Shown here piece after piece: positions 16,307-24,332 of a stretch of DNA of 64,000 nucleotides. This stretch comes from Rhizobiales bacterium Ga0077537 (GTDB lineage: Bacteria; Pseudomonadota; Alphaproteobacteria; Rhizobiales; Hyphomicrobiaceae). Location of the stretch: assembly GCA_001464955.1 (NCBI GenBank), contig LNEM01000034.1, positions 18,558-82,557 on the forward strand. The letters are read 5' to 3'. The notes beneath the pieces were generated by a model. It did not search any database. It worked only from the letters and a program-made list of their open reading frames with translations, and had not been told where the DNA came from. How positions within the stretch are numbered: position 1 is the stretch's first letter; the number at the start of each line of letters is the position of its first letter. Position numbers and translations under genes: made by a program.

Positions 16307-17776
16307 TCAGGTGTTGTAGGCGCGCTCGCCGTGCTGGGTGATGTCGAGGCCTTCGCGCTCGGCCTGCTCCTCGGGGCGGAGGCCGACGATGATGTCGACC
16401 AGCTTGAAGAGCACGAGCGAGCCGATGCCGGAGAACAGGATGGTGAAGCCGACGGCCTTCGACTGGGTGATCAACTGCGCCACCATGTCGTAGGCCCCTG
16501 CAACCGCCTCACCCGGCTTCGCCGCGTAGTCGAGGATGCCGGCGCCACCGAAGTCCGGAGAGGCGACGATCGCCGTTCCGAGAGCGCCGACGATGCCGCC
16601 GACGCCGTGGATGCCGAACACGTCGAGGCTGTCATCGTAGCCGAGGGCGTTCTTGATGCCCGTGCAGAAGATGAAGCAGACGATACCCGCCACGAGGCCG
16701 AGCACGATCGACCCCATCGGACCCGCGAAGCCGGCTGCCGGCGTCACGGCAACGAGACCTGCAATGGCGCCGGAGACGAGACCAAGCAGCGACGGCTTGC
16801 CCTTCTCCATCCACTCAGCGAGCATCCAGGCTAGGGCTGCTGCTGCCGTCGCGACGAAGGTGTTGATCATCGCGAGTGCCGCGGTGCCGTTGGCCTCGAG
16901 GTTGGAGCCGGCGTTGAAGCCGAACCAGCCGACCCAGAGCAACGACGCGCCGATCAGCGTCATGGTGAGGGAGTGCGGCGCCATCTGTTCGCGGCGGTAG
17001 CCGACGCGACGACCGATGACGAGCGCGCCGACGAGGCCGGCGATACCCGCGTTGATGTGGACCACCGTGCCGCCCGCAAAGTCGAGAGCGCCCCACGAGA
17101 AGAGCATGCCTGCATCAGCCTGTACGGCTGCCAGAGCCGCGTCGGCCGCAGCCTTGGCCGGACCAGTCGCCGCTGCCGCCGCCTTGGCCGCATCGCCGAT
17201 GGCGTCGGGGCCCGCCCAGTACCAGACCATGTGGGCCATCGGGAAGTAGATGAAGGTCACCCATAGCAGGCTGAACAGCATCAGGGCGCCGAACTTCACG
17301 CGCTCGGCGAAAGCGCCGACGATGAGGGCCGGGGTGATGGCCGCGAACGTCATCTGGAAGCAGATGTAGACATACTCGGGGATAACGACGCCGTTGGAGA
17401 AGGTCGCCGCCGTGCTCTCGGCCGTGACGCCCTTGAGGAACATCTTGTCGAGGCCGCCGACCCAGGCGTTGAGCGCGCCGCCGTTGGTGAACGCCAGGCT
17501 GTAGCCATAGACGCACCAGACGATCATCACCATGCACGAGATGGCGAAGACCTGCATGAGAACGGACAGCATGTTCTTCGAGCGAACGAGGCCGCCGTAG
17601 AACAGGGCGAGGCCCGGCAGCGTCATCAGCAGGACCAGGATCGTGGCCATCATCACGAACGTGGTGTCACCCTTGTTGGGGACCGGGCCGGCAGCAAGAG
17701 CCGGTAGCGCCGTCGCCGCGATCGCGATCGCAGCAGCCGCAAGCGGCATACCGAGGCGCGTGAGAACTCTCTTCAT
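16307..17776 (-). CDS. amtB: ammonium transporter AmtB
   Basis: Ammonium channel of 489 residues with an N-terminal signal-like segment (residues 1-28, ending ALPALAAG) and 11 expected helices. The pore histidines are visible in GGTVVHINAGIAGL and in DVFGIHGVGGIVGALGTA, and the FYGGLVRSKNMLSVLMQ block is diagnostic. An alanine-rich insertion of about 35 residues precedes the first pore histidine (AKAAAAATGPAKAAADAAL), making a larger external loop than in E. coli AmtB. It lies 51 bases downstream of glnK, so the two form the usual operon in which GlnK blocks the channel when nitrogen is plentiful. Confidence 0.97.
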   Translation of the reverse strand: MKRVLTRLGMPLAAAAIAIAATALPALAAGPVPNKGDTTFVMMATILVLLMTLPGLALFYGGLVRSKNMLSVLMQVFAISCMVMIVWCVYGYSLAFTNGGALNAWVGGLDKMFLKGVTAESTAATFSNGVVIPEYVYICFQMTFAAITPALIVGAFAERVKFGALMLFSLLWVTFIYFPMAHMVWYWAGPDAIGDAAKAAAAATGPAKAAADAALAAVQADAGMLFSWGALDFAGGTVVHINAGIAGLVGALVIGRRVGYRREQMAPHSLTMTLIGASLLWVGWFGFNAGSNLEANGTAALAMINTFVATAAAALAWMLAEWMEKGKPSLLGLVSGAIAGLVAVTPAAGFAGPMGSIVLGLVAGIVCFIFCTGIKNALGYDDSLDVFGIHGVGGIVGALGTAIVASPDFGGAGILDYAAKPGEAVAGAYDMVAQLITQSKAVGFTILFSGIGSLVLFKLVDIIVGLRPEEQAEREGLDITQHGERAYNT

Positions 17777-17827
17777 CTTTCGATCTTCCCCGTGTTGTGC
17801 GGATTTGCGAAGTCAGAGACGCGCCCG

Positions 17828-18175
<348 letters not shown>

Positions 18176-18248
18176 TCATTCGCCGCAAATAACCCCCTCG
18201 AAGACGCCACTGCGCCTCCTGCCCGCCGCATGGCAGGCGAGGGAAGAG

Positions 18249-18266
18249 AGTCAAATCCTGTGCCAA
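18249..18266 (-). promoter_or_regulatory. sigma-54-type promoter of glnK-amtB
   Basis: On the minus strand the sequence TTGGCACAGGATTTGACT matches the -24/-12 consensus (TGGCAC, then TTGCW) with the correct ten-base spacing, except that the -12 GC is GA. It lies about 82 bases upstream of the glnK ATG. This fits NtrC control of glnK-amtB in alphaproteobacteria. The rest of the 323-base gap (18167-18489) shows no gene and no clear NtrC dyad that I could find. Confidence 0.55.
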
Positions 18267-18489
18267 CTGGAAAGAAGATGTTAATCTATTGTCCTGGAAC
18301 GCTTTTTTCAAATACACCTGCAAGGCAACCTAGCATGCTGCCTACTTTTCATGCGTCCCACGCGAAGTTGCCACAATTACTGCCTGAAAAGTGCGCAGAG
18401 CTCTCGCGGCGCTGCGAGGCCTCCACGAATGATCATGCATCAGGGCTACGCAACTGGCGACCGGAGGCGCTTGCCGGCGCGTAGGCGGG

Positions 18490-19383
18490 TCAGCTTACGC
18501 TGAACGACGTCGCCCGCTGGCGCATGAGCCCTTCCTGAGCGACGGAGGCCACGAGCACACCCGTCCGCGTGTAGACGCTACCCCGGCACAACCCACGCGC
18601 GCCGTGAGCGCTGGGGCTGTCCTGCACGTAGAGCAGCCACTCGTCGGCGCGGAAGGGCCGGTGGAACCACATGGCGTGGTCGAGGCTCGCAAGCTGCATA
18701 TCGGTGTCGAAGGCCATCCGGCCATGGGCGATCAGGGCGGTGTCGAGGAGGGTGAAGTCGGAGGCGTAGGCGAGCGCACACTGGTGCAGGGCCGGGCTGT
18801 CCGGCAGGCGGCCGTTGGCGCGCATCCAGACGCTTTGGACGGGCTCGCGGGGTTTCCGCTCGAAGTAGCGCGAGGGGTCGACGAAGCGCACCTCGATGGG
18901 ACGCTCGCGCTCCCAGTATGAGCGCATGTTCTCGGGCAAGTGCGGCATAAGGCGGGTCAGCAGTTCGCGCTCGGTCGGCAAGTCCTCGGGCGCCGGCACG
19001 TCAGGCATGGGAGTGCCGTGATCCAGGCTCGCCTCGGGTTTATGAAACGAGACGCTCATGGCGAAGATCGCACGGCCGTGCTGGATGGCCTTCACGCGGC
19101 GCGTCGTGAAGCTGCCGCCGTCGCGGATGCGCTCGACGTCATAGACGATCGGCGCCTTCGGGTCGCCGGCGAGCAGGAAGTAGGCGTGCGCCGAGTGGGC
19201 GAGGCGATTGTCGGGCACGGTGCGGACGGCTGCGACGAGCGCCTGGCCCAGCACCTGGCCACCATAGACGCGCTGCCAGCCCTCGCTCGGGCCACGCCCG
19301 CGATAGAGGTTCTCCTCGAGGCGCTCGAGATCGAGAAGCGCCAGAAGATCGCCGAGCGCCTGACCACTGTCGGTTCCCGTCAT
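18490..19383 (-). CDS. tesB: acyl-CoA thioesterase II (TesB)
   Basis: Double hot-dog thioesterase of 297 residues, close to E. coli TesB in length. The start at 19383 (MTGTDSGQ) has a GGAAAGG site; the longer frame to 19434 adds an unconserved arginine-rich stretch. Diagnostic blocks are RVYGGQVLGQALVAAVRTV, HSAHAYFLLAGDPKAPIVYDVERIRDGGSFTTRRV, LASLDHAMWFHRPFRADEWLLY and the final GSVYTRTGVLVASVAQEGLMR. It hydrolyses medium and long acyl-CoAs. It converges on nothing and stands alone between glnK and a divergent hydroxylase gene. Confidence 0.95.
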   Translation of the reverse strand: MTGTDSGQALGDLLALLDLERLEENLYRGRGPSEGWQRVYGGQVLGQALVAAVRTVPDNRLAHSAHAYFLLAGDPKAPIVYDVERIRDGGSFTTRRVKAIQHGRAIFAMSVSFHKPEASLDHGTPMPDVPAPEDLPTERELLTRLMPHLPENMRSYWERERPIEVRFVDPSRYFERKPREPVQSVWMRANGRLPDSPALHQCALAYASDFTLLDTALIAHGRMAFDTDMQLASLDHAMWFHRPFRADEWLLYVQDSPSAHGARGLCRGSVYTRTGVLVASVAQEGLMRQRATSFSVS

Positions 19384-19610
19384 CGCACGCAGACCTTTCC
19401 ATCGTCGTCCATTGCCATCGGAGGCCCGGGGCATCCGGAATCGAGGCGGACGGCGGGCTCAGCCTGCGCCGGTTTGGCGTTTCACATCGCCTCGCGCGCA
19501 CGGCATAATCGCCCTATTAGATGCGCCGCACAAAATGCCCCGCGTCCCCTCCTGTCAAGGCGGAGGTCGATGCGGGGACCGCGTACCGGCAGGCAAGGAC
19601 GGTTTCCGAC

Positions 19611-20852
19611 ATGACGGCTCCGGCAAACGGCGTGTTCGACATCGCCATCGGCGGCGGCAGCTTCGCGGGCCTCGCGCTGGCGCTCGCCATCGTCAGGGCG
19701 TCCCACACGGGGCTCACGGTTGCCGTGGTCGACCGGAGCCTTCCAGGTCCCGATCCGATGAAGCCCGACCCCCGCGCCTTCGCGCTTGCGGCGGGCTCGC
19801 GACGGCTGCTCGAGGCGATCGGCGTCTGGCCGGCCGTGGCCAGCGAGGCCGAGCCGGTGAGTGGCATCGACATCACGGATTCCGACCTCGGCGACTTCAT
19901 GAGGCCGCTGGCGCTCTCCTACGACACCACGCTCGACGGCGAGCCGCAAATGCTGATCCTGCCGGCCGATACGCTGCGGGCGGCGCTGGTGGACGCCGTG
20001 CTCGCGGAGCCCGACGTGACGCTCGTGACCGGCAGCGACATTGCCGGCCTCGACATGGCGCCGGGCTACGGACGGATCCGGCTCCGAAACGGAGACAGCA
20101 TTGCGGGGCGTCTCGTGGTGGCGGCCGACGGCGCGCGCTCGACGCTCCGGGACGCGGCCGGCATCTCCATCGTCGGGGGACATTACGGGCAGCGCGGCAT
20201 CATCACCGTGGTCAGTCATGGGGAGGAGCACGGCGGCCGGGCGGTGCAGCACTTCCTGCCGGGCGGGCCGTTCGCGATGCTGCCGCTGCCGGCCAAGCGG
20301 ACGTGCATCACGTGGTCCGAATGCGAGGCCGAGGCGACACGCATCCTGGCGCTCGACGACGTGGCGTTCCTCGCCGAGGTGCAGCTGCGCGCCGGCTGGC
20401 AACGGGGGGAACTGGCGCTCGAGGGCCCGAGGGCCTCATGGCCGCTCGCGACACATCTGGCGCGCGGGCTCGTCGCGTCGCGATTGGCGCTCATCGGGGA
20501 TGCGGCGCGGGCCGTGCATCCGATCGCCGGGCAGGGCGTCAATCTGGGGTTCCGGGACGTCGCAGCCCTCGTCGAAGCGCTCGCGGACGGCGTGGGGCTC
20601 GGGCTCGAAGCGGGGGATGTGACGATACTCGAGCGCTACGAGCGATGGCGGCGGGCGGACGGCACGCAGGCGGCGATGGCGTTCAGCGCGCTCAATGCGC
20701 TCTTCTCGAACACGTCACGGCCGCTGCGGGCGGTCCGTACGGCTGGGCTCGGGCTGGTCGACCGCTTGCCGGGCGTGAAGGAAATGCTGGTCAGGGAGGC
20801 GGCCGGCACCACCGGCTTGCCCCCCAAGCTGCTGACGGGCGGGACGCTCTGA
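19611..20852 (+). CDS. UbiH/UbiF/VisC/COQ6 family FAD-dependent hydroxylase
   Basis: FAD monooxygenase of the ubiquinone-biosynthesis family, 413 residues from the ATG at 19611, which has a GGA site and places the dinucleotide motif near the N-terminus. Motifs are the FAD GGGSFAGLALAL (14-25), the DG-type block VVAADGARSTLRDAAGI, and the signature LIGDAARAVHPIAGQGVNLGFRDVAAL. It probably hydroxylates the ring of a ubiquinone precursor. Which carbon is modified cannot be told, because alphaproteobacterial UbiH, UbiF and UbiL are close relatives. It is divergent from tesB. Confidence 0.92.
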   Translation: MTAPANGVFDIAIGGGSFAGLALALAIVRASHTGLTVAVVDRSLPGPDPMKPDPRAFALAAGSRRLLEAIGVWPAVASEAEPVSGIDITDSDLGDFMRPLALSYDTTLDGEPQMLILPADTLRAALVDAVLAEPDVTLVTGSDIAGLDMAPGYGRIRLRNGDSIAGRLVVAADGARSTLRDAAGISIVGGHYGQRGIITVVSHGEEHGGRAVQHFLPGGPFAMLPLPAKRTCITWSECEAEATRILALDDVAFLAEVQLRAGWQRGELALEGPRASWPLATHLARGLVASRLALIGDAARAVHPIAGQGVNLGFRDVAALVEALADGVGLGLEAGDVTILERYERWRRADGTQAAMAFSALNALFSNTSRPLRAVRTAGLGLVDRLPGVKEMLVREAAGTTGLPPKLLTGGTL

Positions 20853-20886
20853 GGCGCCCCACCCGGCCGTTGTCCCACACGCGCAC

Positions 20887-21648
20887 CTACCAGCTGCGTC
20901 GCGCACCGGTATCGATGTGGAAGAGACCGCCGCCATAGTGCTTGAAGCCGCCGACGAGGCTGCGGATGAAGCTCGACGCGGCGCGCCAGTTGCCGTGCAC
21001 CCGGAAGTCGGCGGCATCACCAGTCAGGTGCATGGAGCGCCGCGCGCCACCGACGCGGGCATTGCGGGAACGGCTGCGGCATGTCGAATTGACGGTCACG
21101 GAGCCGAACTGGGAAGCGACCTGTGCGATGACACTCCGCAGCGACCCGTTCAGGCAGCCCGCGCTGGCCACCCACCGCACACCACCGCCGCCGGCGATGC
21201 TGCGCTGCGGCCGCGCCTGCGGCACGTAGGTTGGACCGAGGCTTGCTACCTGTACGCCACGCCTGGCGGCGGTCCTGCGGGACTTCCGGGGCGCGGGGGA
21301 CCGATCGTAAACGAGGGACCGCGGCGCCTTTGCCTTCTTGCGCGTGGCGCGACGGGGGGCTGCCTCGTCATCGATGTCGGACAGCGCGGCGACAACGATC
21401 GGGCGGGAGGTCCGGAACGTTTCCTTGTTCCAGTATTCGGGCGTATCTGCCCGCGCCTCCAGCGTCGGCATCCAGAACACGGCCATCACGGCTGCGACGA
21501 GCACGGCCATCAATCGCGCACCACCGGCACGCGTCAGTTGCGCGCCATCGGCACGCGTCAGTTGCGCGCCATCGGCACGCGTCAGTTGCGCGCCATCGGC
21601 ACGCGTCAGTTGCGCGCCATCGGCGCGACCCCAACCTCGACAGAGCAT
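20887..21648 (-). CDS. YcbK/peptidase M15-like (DUF882) cell-wall protein with octapeptide repeats
   Basis: A 253-residue exported protein whose C-terminal 90 residues have the zinc-peptidase M15 layout: SMHLTGDAADF (His207, Asp214) and FHIDTG (His244). This is the fold of D-Ala-D-Ala carboxypeptidase-like enzymes and DUF882. The ATG at 21648 has GGGAG eight bases upstream. Residues 9-40 are four perfect copies of ADGAQLTR, placed before a hydrophobic segment (46-60). If translation instead began at the later ATG (about codon 46) the repeats would be untranslated and the protein would have an ordinary signal peptide ending LEARA. A basic linker (RRATRKKAKAPR) joins the parts. Confidence 0.8.
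   Translation of the reverse strand: MLCRGWGRADGAQLTRADGAQLTRADGAQLTRADGAQLTRAGGARLMAVLVAAVMAVFWMPTLEARADTPEYWNKETFRTSRPIVVAALSDIDDEAAPRRATRKKAKAPRSLVYDRSPAPRKSRRTAARRGVQVASLGPTYVPQARPQRSIAGGGGVRWVASAGCLNGSLRSVIAQVASQFGSVTVNSTCRSRSRNARVGGARRSMHLTGDAADFRVHGNWRAASSFIRSLVGGFKHYGGGLFHIDTGARRSW
21517..21627. repeat. 24-bp in-frame tandem repeat
   Basis: Units of 24 bp at 21517-21540 (two changes), 21541-21564, 21565-21588 and 21589-21612 are followed by a partial unit to 21627. The core is CGCGCCATCGGCACGCGTCA plus GTTG. Because the unit is a multiple of three, a change in copy number would lengthen or shorten the encoded ADGAQLTR tract without breaking the frame. Confidence 0.95.
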
Positions 21649-21886
21649 GAATTCACTCCCCTGCTCCTCGCCGTGCGGTCGTCGGACGAAGCTCACGCAT
21701 GAGGGGGGGCGCCCGCACGGCCATTCCCCGACAGGGGCCGGCAAGTAGCGGCGACGGTCTCGAAATGGGACGAGCAAGTGTGCATATGGTTTACAGGCAT
21801 GGTTAACGGAATCAACCTTCGGACGCTCGCTTGAAGCGACGGTCTCGAGCCAGATCAGAGGGTTACATTGTAGCTTTCACGATAAA

Positions 21887-21910
21887 CGCCCGGGAGCTGG
21901 CTCCCGGGCG
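21887..21910 (-). terminator. terminator hairpin after the DUF1150 gene
   Basis: A perfect 10-bp stem (21887-21896 with 21901-21910, loop CTGG) lies 33 bases past the DUF1150 stop. On the minus strand it is followed by TTTATC, a short U-rich tail. The gap 21649-21942 otherwise shows no gene. Confidence 0.65.
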
Positions 21911-21942
21911 GCGCTCTCAGGCACATGCTTCGGCCGGCGTAC

Positions 21943-22269
21943 TCAGTGGACGCTGGCGATTTCGAGTTCGCCGTCGAGGGCGTGCCCCACGGCAGCCTGA
22001 CGGCTGTCCGTCAGGGCGATGGGTGTCCCGTCGGCGGCATGCAAGGCGTACAGATCGATGCCTCGCGGCAGGCCCTTGATGCTCGGGAACATGCGACGGG
22101 CTTCGGCGCTGGTCATCGACTTGATGTAGGCGACCTGACCGTCCCCCAGACGCGCGAGCTCGATTTCGGTGATGAGAGACTGCCGGGCTTCCATGGACCG
22201 GACCCGTGACCGGGCCGGACGGCGAGCCGGGGCACGCGTTGCACCGGGGCGCTTCTTGGTCTTCTGCAT
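21943..22269 (-). CDS. DUF1150 family protein
   Basis: A 108-residue protein of the alphaproteobacterial DUF1150 family. The core from about residue 35 reads ELARLGDGQVAYIKSMTSAEA, then GIDLYALHAADGTPIALTDSRQAAV and the C-terminal ELEIASVH, which fits the family pattern. The first 25 residues are basic and low in complexity. The gene lies 132 bases downstream of the Hsp20 gene on the same strand, an arrangement seen across the class, so it is probably heat-regulated. Its biochemical role is unknown. A good ribosome-binding site (AGGAAGGAG) precedes the ATG. Confidence 0.88.
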   Translation of the reverse strand: MQKTKKRPGATRAPARRPARSRVRSMEARQSLITEIELARLGDGQVAYIKSMTSAEARRMFPSIKGLPRGIDLYALHAADGTPIALTDSRQAAVGHALDGELEIASVH

Positions 22270-22401
22270 AACGCCACTCCTTCCTGCCTGGCTTACCGAG
22301 GCACGAATGCAAGCACTTTAGCGGAACCCTTGACAGGCGCCGCTTCGCCGCTTGCCAGTATGATCATTCGATTCTTAAGAGCGCGCTGTGACAGAAACGG
22401 C

Positions 22402-22839
22402 TCACGATCCAGCTTTCTGCCGGCCGATCTCGATGCGCCGCACCATGCGATCGGGCTCGTGACGGACCAAATCCACCGTCAACAGGCCGTTCTCGAGATC
22501 TGCGGAGCGCACCTCGATGCCGTCGGCAAGGACGAACGTGCGCTGGAATTGGCGCGCTGCTATGCCGCGGTGCAGATACTCCCGCGAGCGGTCGTCCTCC
22601 TGCTTGCCACGTACGACGAGCTGATTGTCCTCGACCAGCACCTCGAGCTGCTCCCGTCGGAAGCCGGCGACGGCGAGCACGATCCGCAGCGTCTCGGGCC
22701 CGCTCTCCGAACGGGCTACGCGCTCGATGTTGTAGGGCGGATAGCCGTCGGCGCCACCCTTTCCGACACGATCGATCAGGCGTTCGATCTCTTCGAACCC
22801 CAGAAGCAGGGGGCTGGACATGAGTGTCATGCGAGTCAT
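22402..22839 (-). CDS. Hsp20 family small heat shock protein
   Basis: Small heat shock protein of the IbpA type, 145 residues from the ATG at 22839. The N-terminal arm includes SPLLLGFEEIERLID, followed by YPPYNIERV, the start of the alpha-crystallin domain. The domain runs through LVVRGKQEDD and YLHRGIAARQFQRTFVLADGIEV to GLLTVDLVR. The C-terminal IEIG supplies the I-x-I-like tail used in oligomer assembly. It is an ATP-independent holdase. The transcribed leader contains a small hairpin over the putative ribosome-binding site (see findings). It is followed by DUF1150 on the same strand. Confidence 0.93.
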   Translation of the reverse strand: MTRMTLMSSPLLLGFEEIERLIDRVGKGGADGYPPYNIERVARSESGPETLRIVLAVAGFRREQLEVLVEDNQLVVRGKQEDDRSREYLHRGIAARQFQRTFVLADGIEVRSADLENGLLTVDLVRHEPDRMVRRIEIGRQKAGS

Positions 22840-23013
22840 GCGGTGCAAAGCCCTTTGAGCAAGCGACCTTGTAGCAACGCTGCCGCCGACGGAGCCGACG
22901 GCGCGGCCCTCCTCGAGGCGCCGCTGCGTTAGGCTACATATGGGACTCGGGCGCGGCCCGATCAATCGGTCTCCGAAAATACTTCGGACACCAGAACGGC
23001 CGCCGGCCTCACC

Positions 23014-23388
23014 TCAAGGCTTGGGTTGCATGCGCTGCGCGGCGTCGCTCATGAGGCGCGCAAGCTCCTGAGACTGCTCGGCATAGATGCGCATCTGCTT
23101 CTGGGCGTAGCGGGACTGGATCTCCATGGCCTCGCGCGCATCGCGGGCGCGAGCCAGCTCGGTGGCGAAGGAGAAGCTCGATTCGAGGTTCTCCTGGGCG
23201 TAGCGCATGGCCTTGCCCTGCACCTCACGCGCGCCGTCGGCCATGGCGCCCGACGACCTCGTCATCATGTCCTGGGCCTTGCGCGCCATGTCCAGGAACT
23301 GCGCATAGGCCTGGCGAGCCTGCTCGACGTTGCGCTCTGCCATCTCGCGCATCTGAGGCGGGATCTCGAAGGGAGGCGTTTCGGACAT
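23014..23388 (-). CDS. phasin family protein
   Basis: A 124-residue helical protein with the phasin pattern: FEIPPQMREMAERNVEQARQAY near the N-terminus, then a helix with MTRSSGAMADGAREVQGKAMRYAQENLESSFSFATEL. The start is the ATG at 23388 with GGAG eight bases upstream; the frame continues upstream but without homology. Phasins coat polyhydroxyalkanoate granules, so the organism probably stores PHA, though related proteins also act as general stress proteins. The gene stands alone, divergent from the histidine kinase gene. Confidence 0.88.
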   Translation of the reverse strand: MSETPPFEIPPQMREMAERNVEQARQAYAQFLDMARKAQDMMTRSSGAMADGAREVQGKAMRYAQENLESSFSFATELARARDAREAMEIQSRYAQKQMRIYAEQSQELARLMSDAAQRMQPKP

Positions 23389-23583
23389 CAGATCGGTCTC
23401 CTCGACAGGACAGCAAGGGGCGCACCGGCACCAGTCCGACGCCCGGATGCCGAGACTAGCACAGGCTTGCTGCATGGCGAGTGGAAGCGGGGTGGCCGGC
23501 GCCGTCCGCGTTCGGGGGCCAACGGCTCGACGGTGGACCGTGACGTCCCGGCATTCTAGAGAGAGGCATCGAAGCCCGGGGGC

Positions 23584-24303
23584 ATGTCCATGCACGACAA
23601 CGAGCGGCTCGCGCCTGAGCCCCTGGACCTCGGCCGGCTCGCCCACGAGTTGCGGACACCACTGGCTGCGATCCAGTCCATGGCCGATGCCTTGGCCGGG
23701 GGGCATCTCGGGACGGTGGGCGATCCGCGCCACCAGAGCTATCTGGTCAACATCCGCGAGACGGCGCAGCATGCGCTCGCCGTGATCGACGGAATGATGG
23801 CAGACGGCGGCCGATCGGCAGCGCTGGCCCACGAAGCGCCCGGCCCGGTCGATCTCGGCGCAATCGCACACGAGGTTGCGGCGAGCCTCGCTCTCCTCGC
23901 GGAGCATGCGGGCGTCCGGCTGCAGGTCGTAGCGGAGAACCAAGGGGCGTCGCGGGCGCTGGCACGACCGACCGAGGTGCGCCAGATGTTAATCAACCTC
24001 GTCTCGAACGGGATCACGCACGCCGGCCGAGGGGCATCCGTCCAGATCCGCACCGACGCACCCAGGGACGACGGGCTGGTCGCGATCGAGATCGTGGACG
24101 ATGGGCCGGGCATCGCCGAGGGCGTGCTCGCTGTACTCGCCAGCGGTCGAGAGCTGGCCGATACCACGGCCGCTGCGCCGCGCCGCCGGTTGCGCCTCGG
24201 CCTCGCCGTGACGCGGGCGCTCGCCATCGCCAACGGCGGGCGTCTCGATCTCGAAACGGGGCGTGCCGGGACGCGGGCGCTGCTGCTGCTGCCGGCCGCC
24301 TGA
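23584..24303 (+). CDS. minimal cytoplasmic sensor histidine kinase
   Basis: A 239-residue histidine kinase that is almost nothing but catalytic core. The H-box is LAHELRTPLAAI with His21. The N-box is QMLINLVSNGITHA and the G1 box is EIVDDGPGIAEG; the G2 region is reduced to RLRLGLAVTRALAIANGG. There is no membrane segment and no PAS or GAF input domain; only about 15 residues precede the H-box. It must be driven by partner proteins or act as a phosphatase or phosphorelay element. No response-regulator gene adjoins it. Its stop is 29 bases from the converging M81 peptidase stop. Confidence 0.88.
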   Translation: MSMHDNERLAPEPLDLGRLAHELRTPLAAIQSMADALAGGHLGTVGDPRHQSYLVNIRETAQHALAVIDGMMADGGRSAALAHEAPGPVDLGAIAHEVAASLALLAEHAGVRLQVVAENQGASRALARPTEVRQMLINLVSNGITHAGRGASVQIRTDAPRDDGLVAIEIVDDGPGIAEGVLAVLASGRELADTTAAAPRRRLRLGLAVTRALAIANGGRLDLETGRAGTRALLLLPAA

Positions 24304-24332
24304 GCGTAGCGCCGCCAATCGGCGCGGTCGCT

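Noticed and set aside
18310-18400. NtrC binding dyads upstream of the glnK promoter
   Set aside because: I looked for the TGCACC/GGTGCA-type dyad and found no convincing match, so only the sigma-54 promoter is reported.
21517-21627. CRISPR-like array of 24-bp repeats
   Set aside because: The units are directly adjacent with no spacers and are in frame within a coding sequence, so this is a simple tandem repeat.
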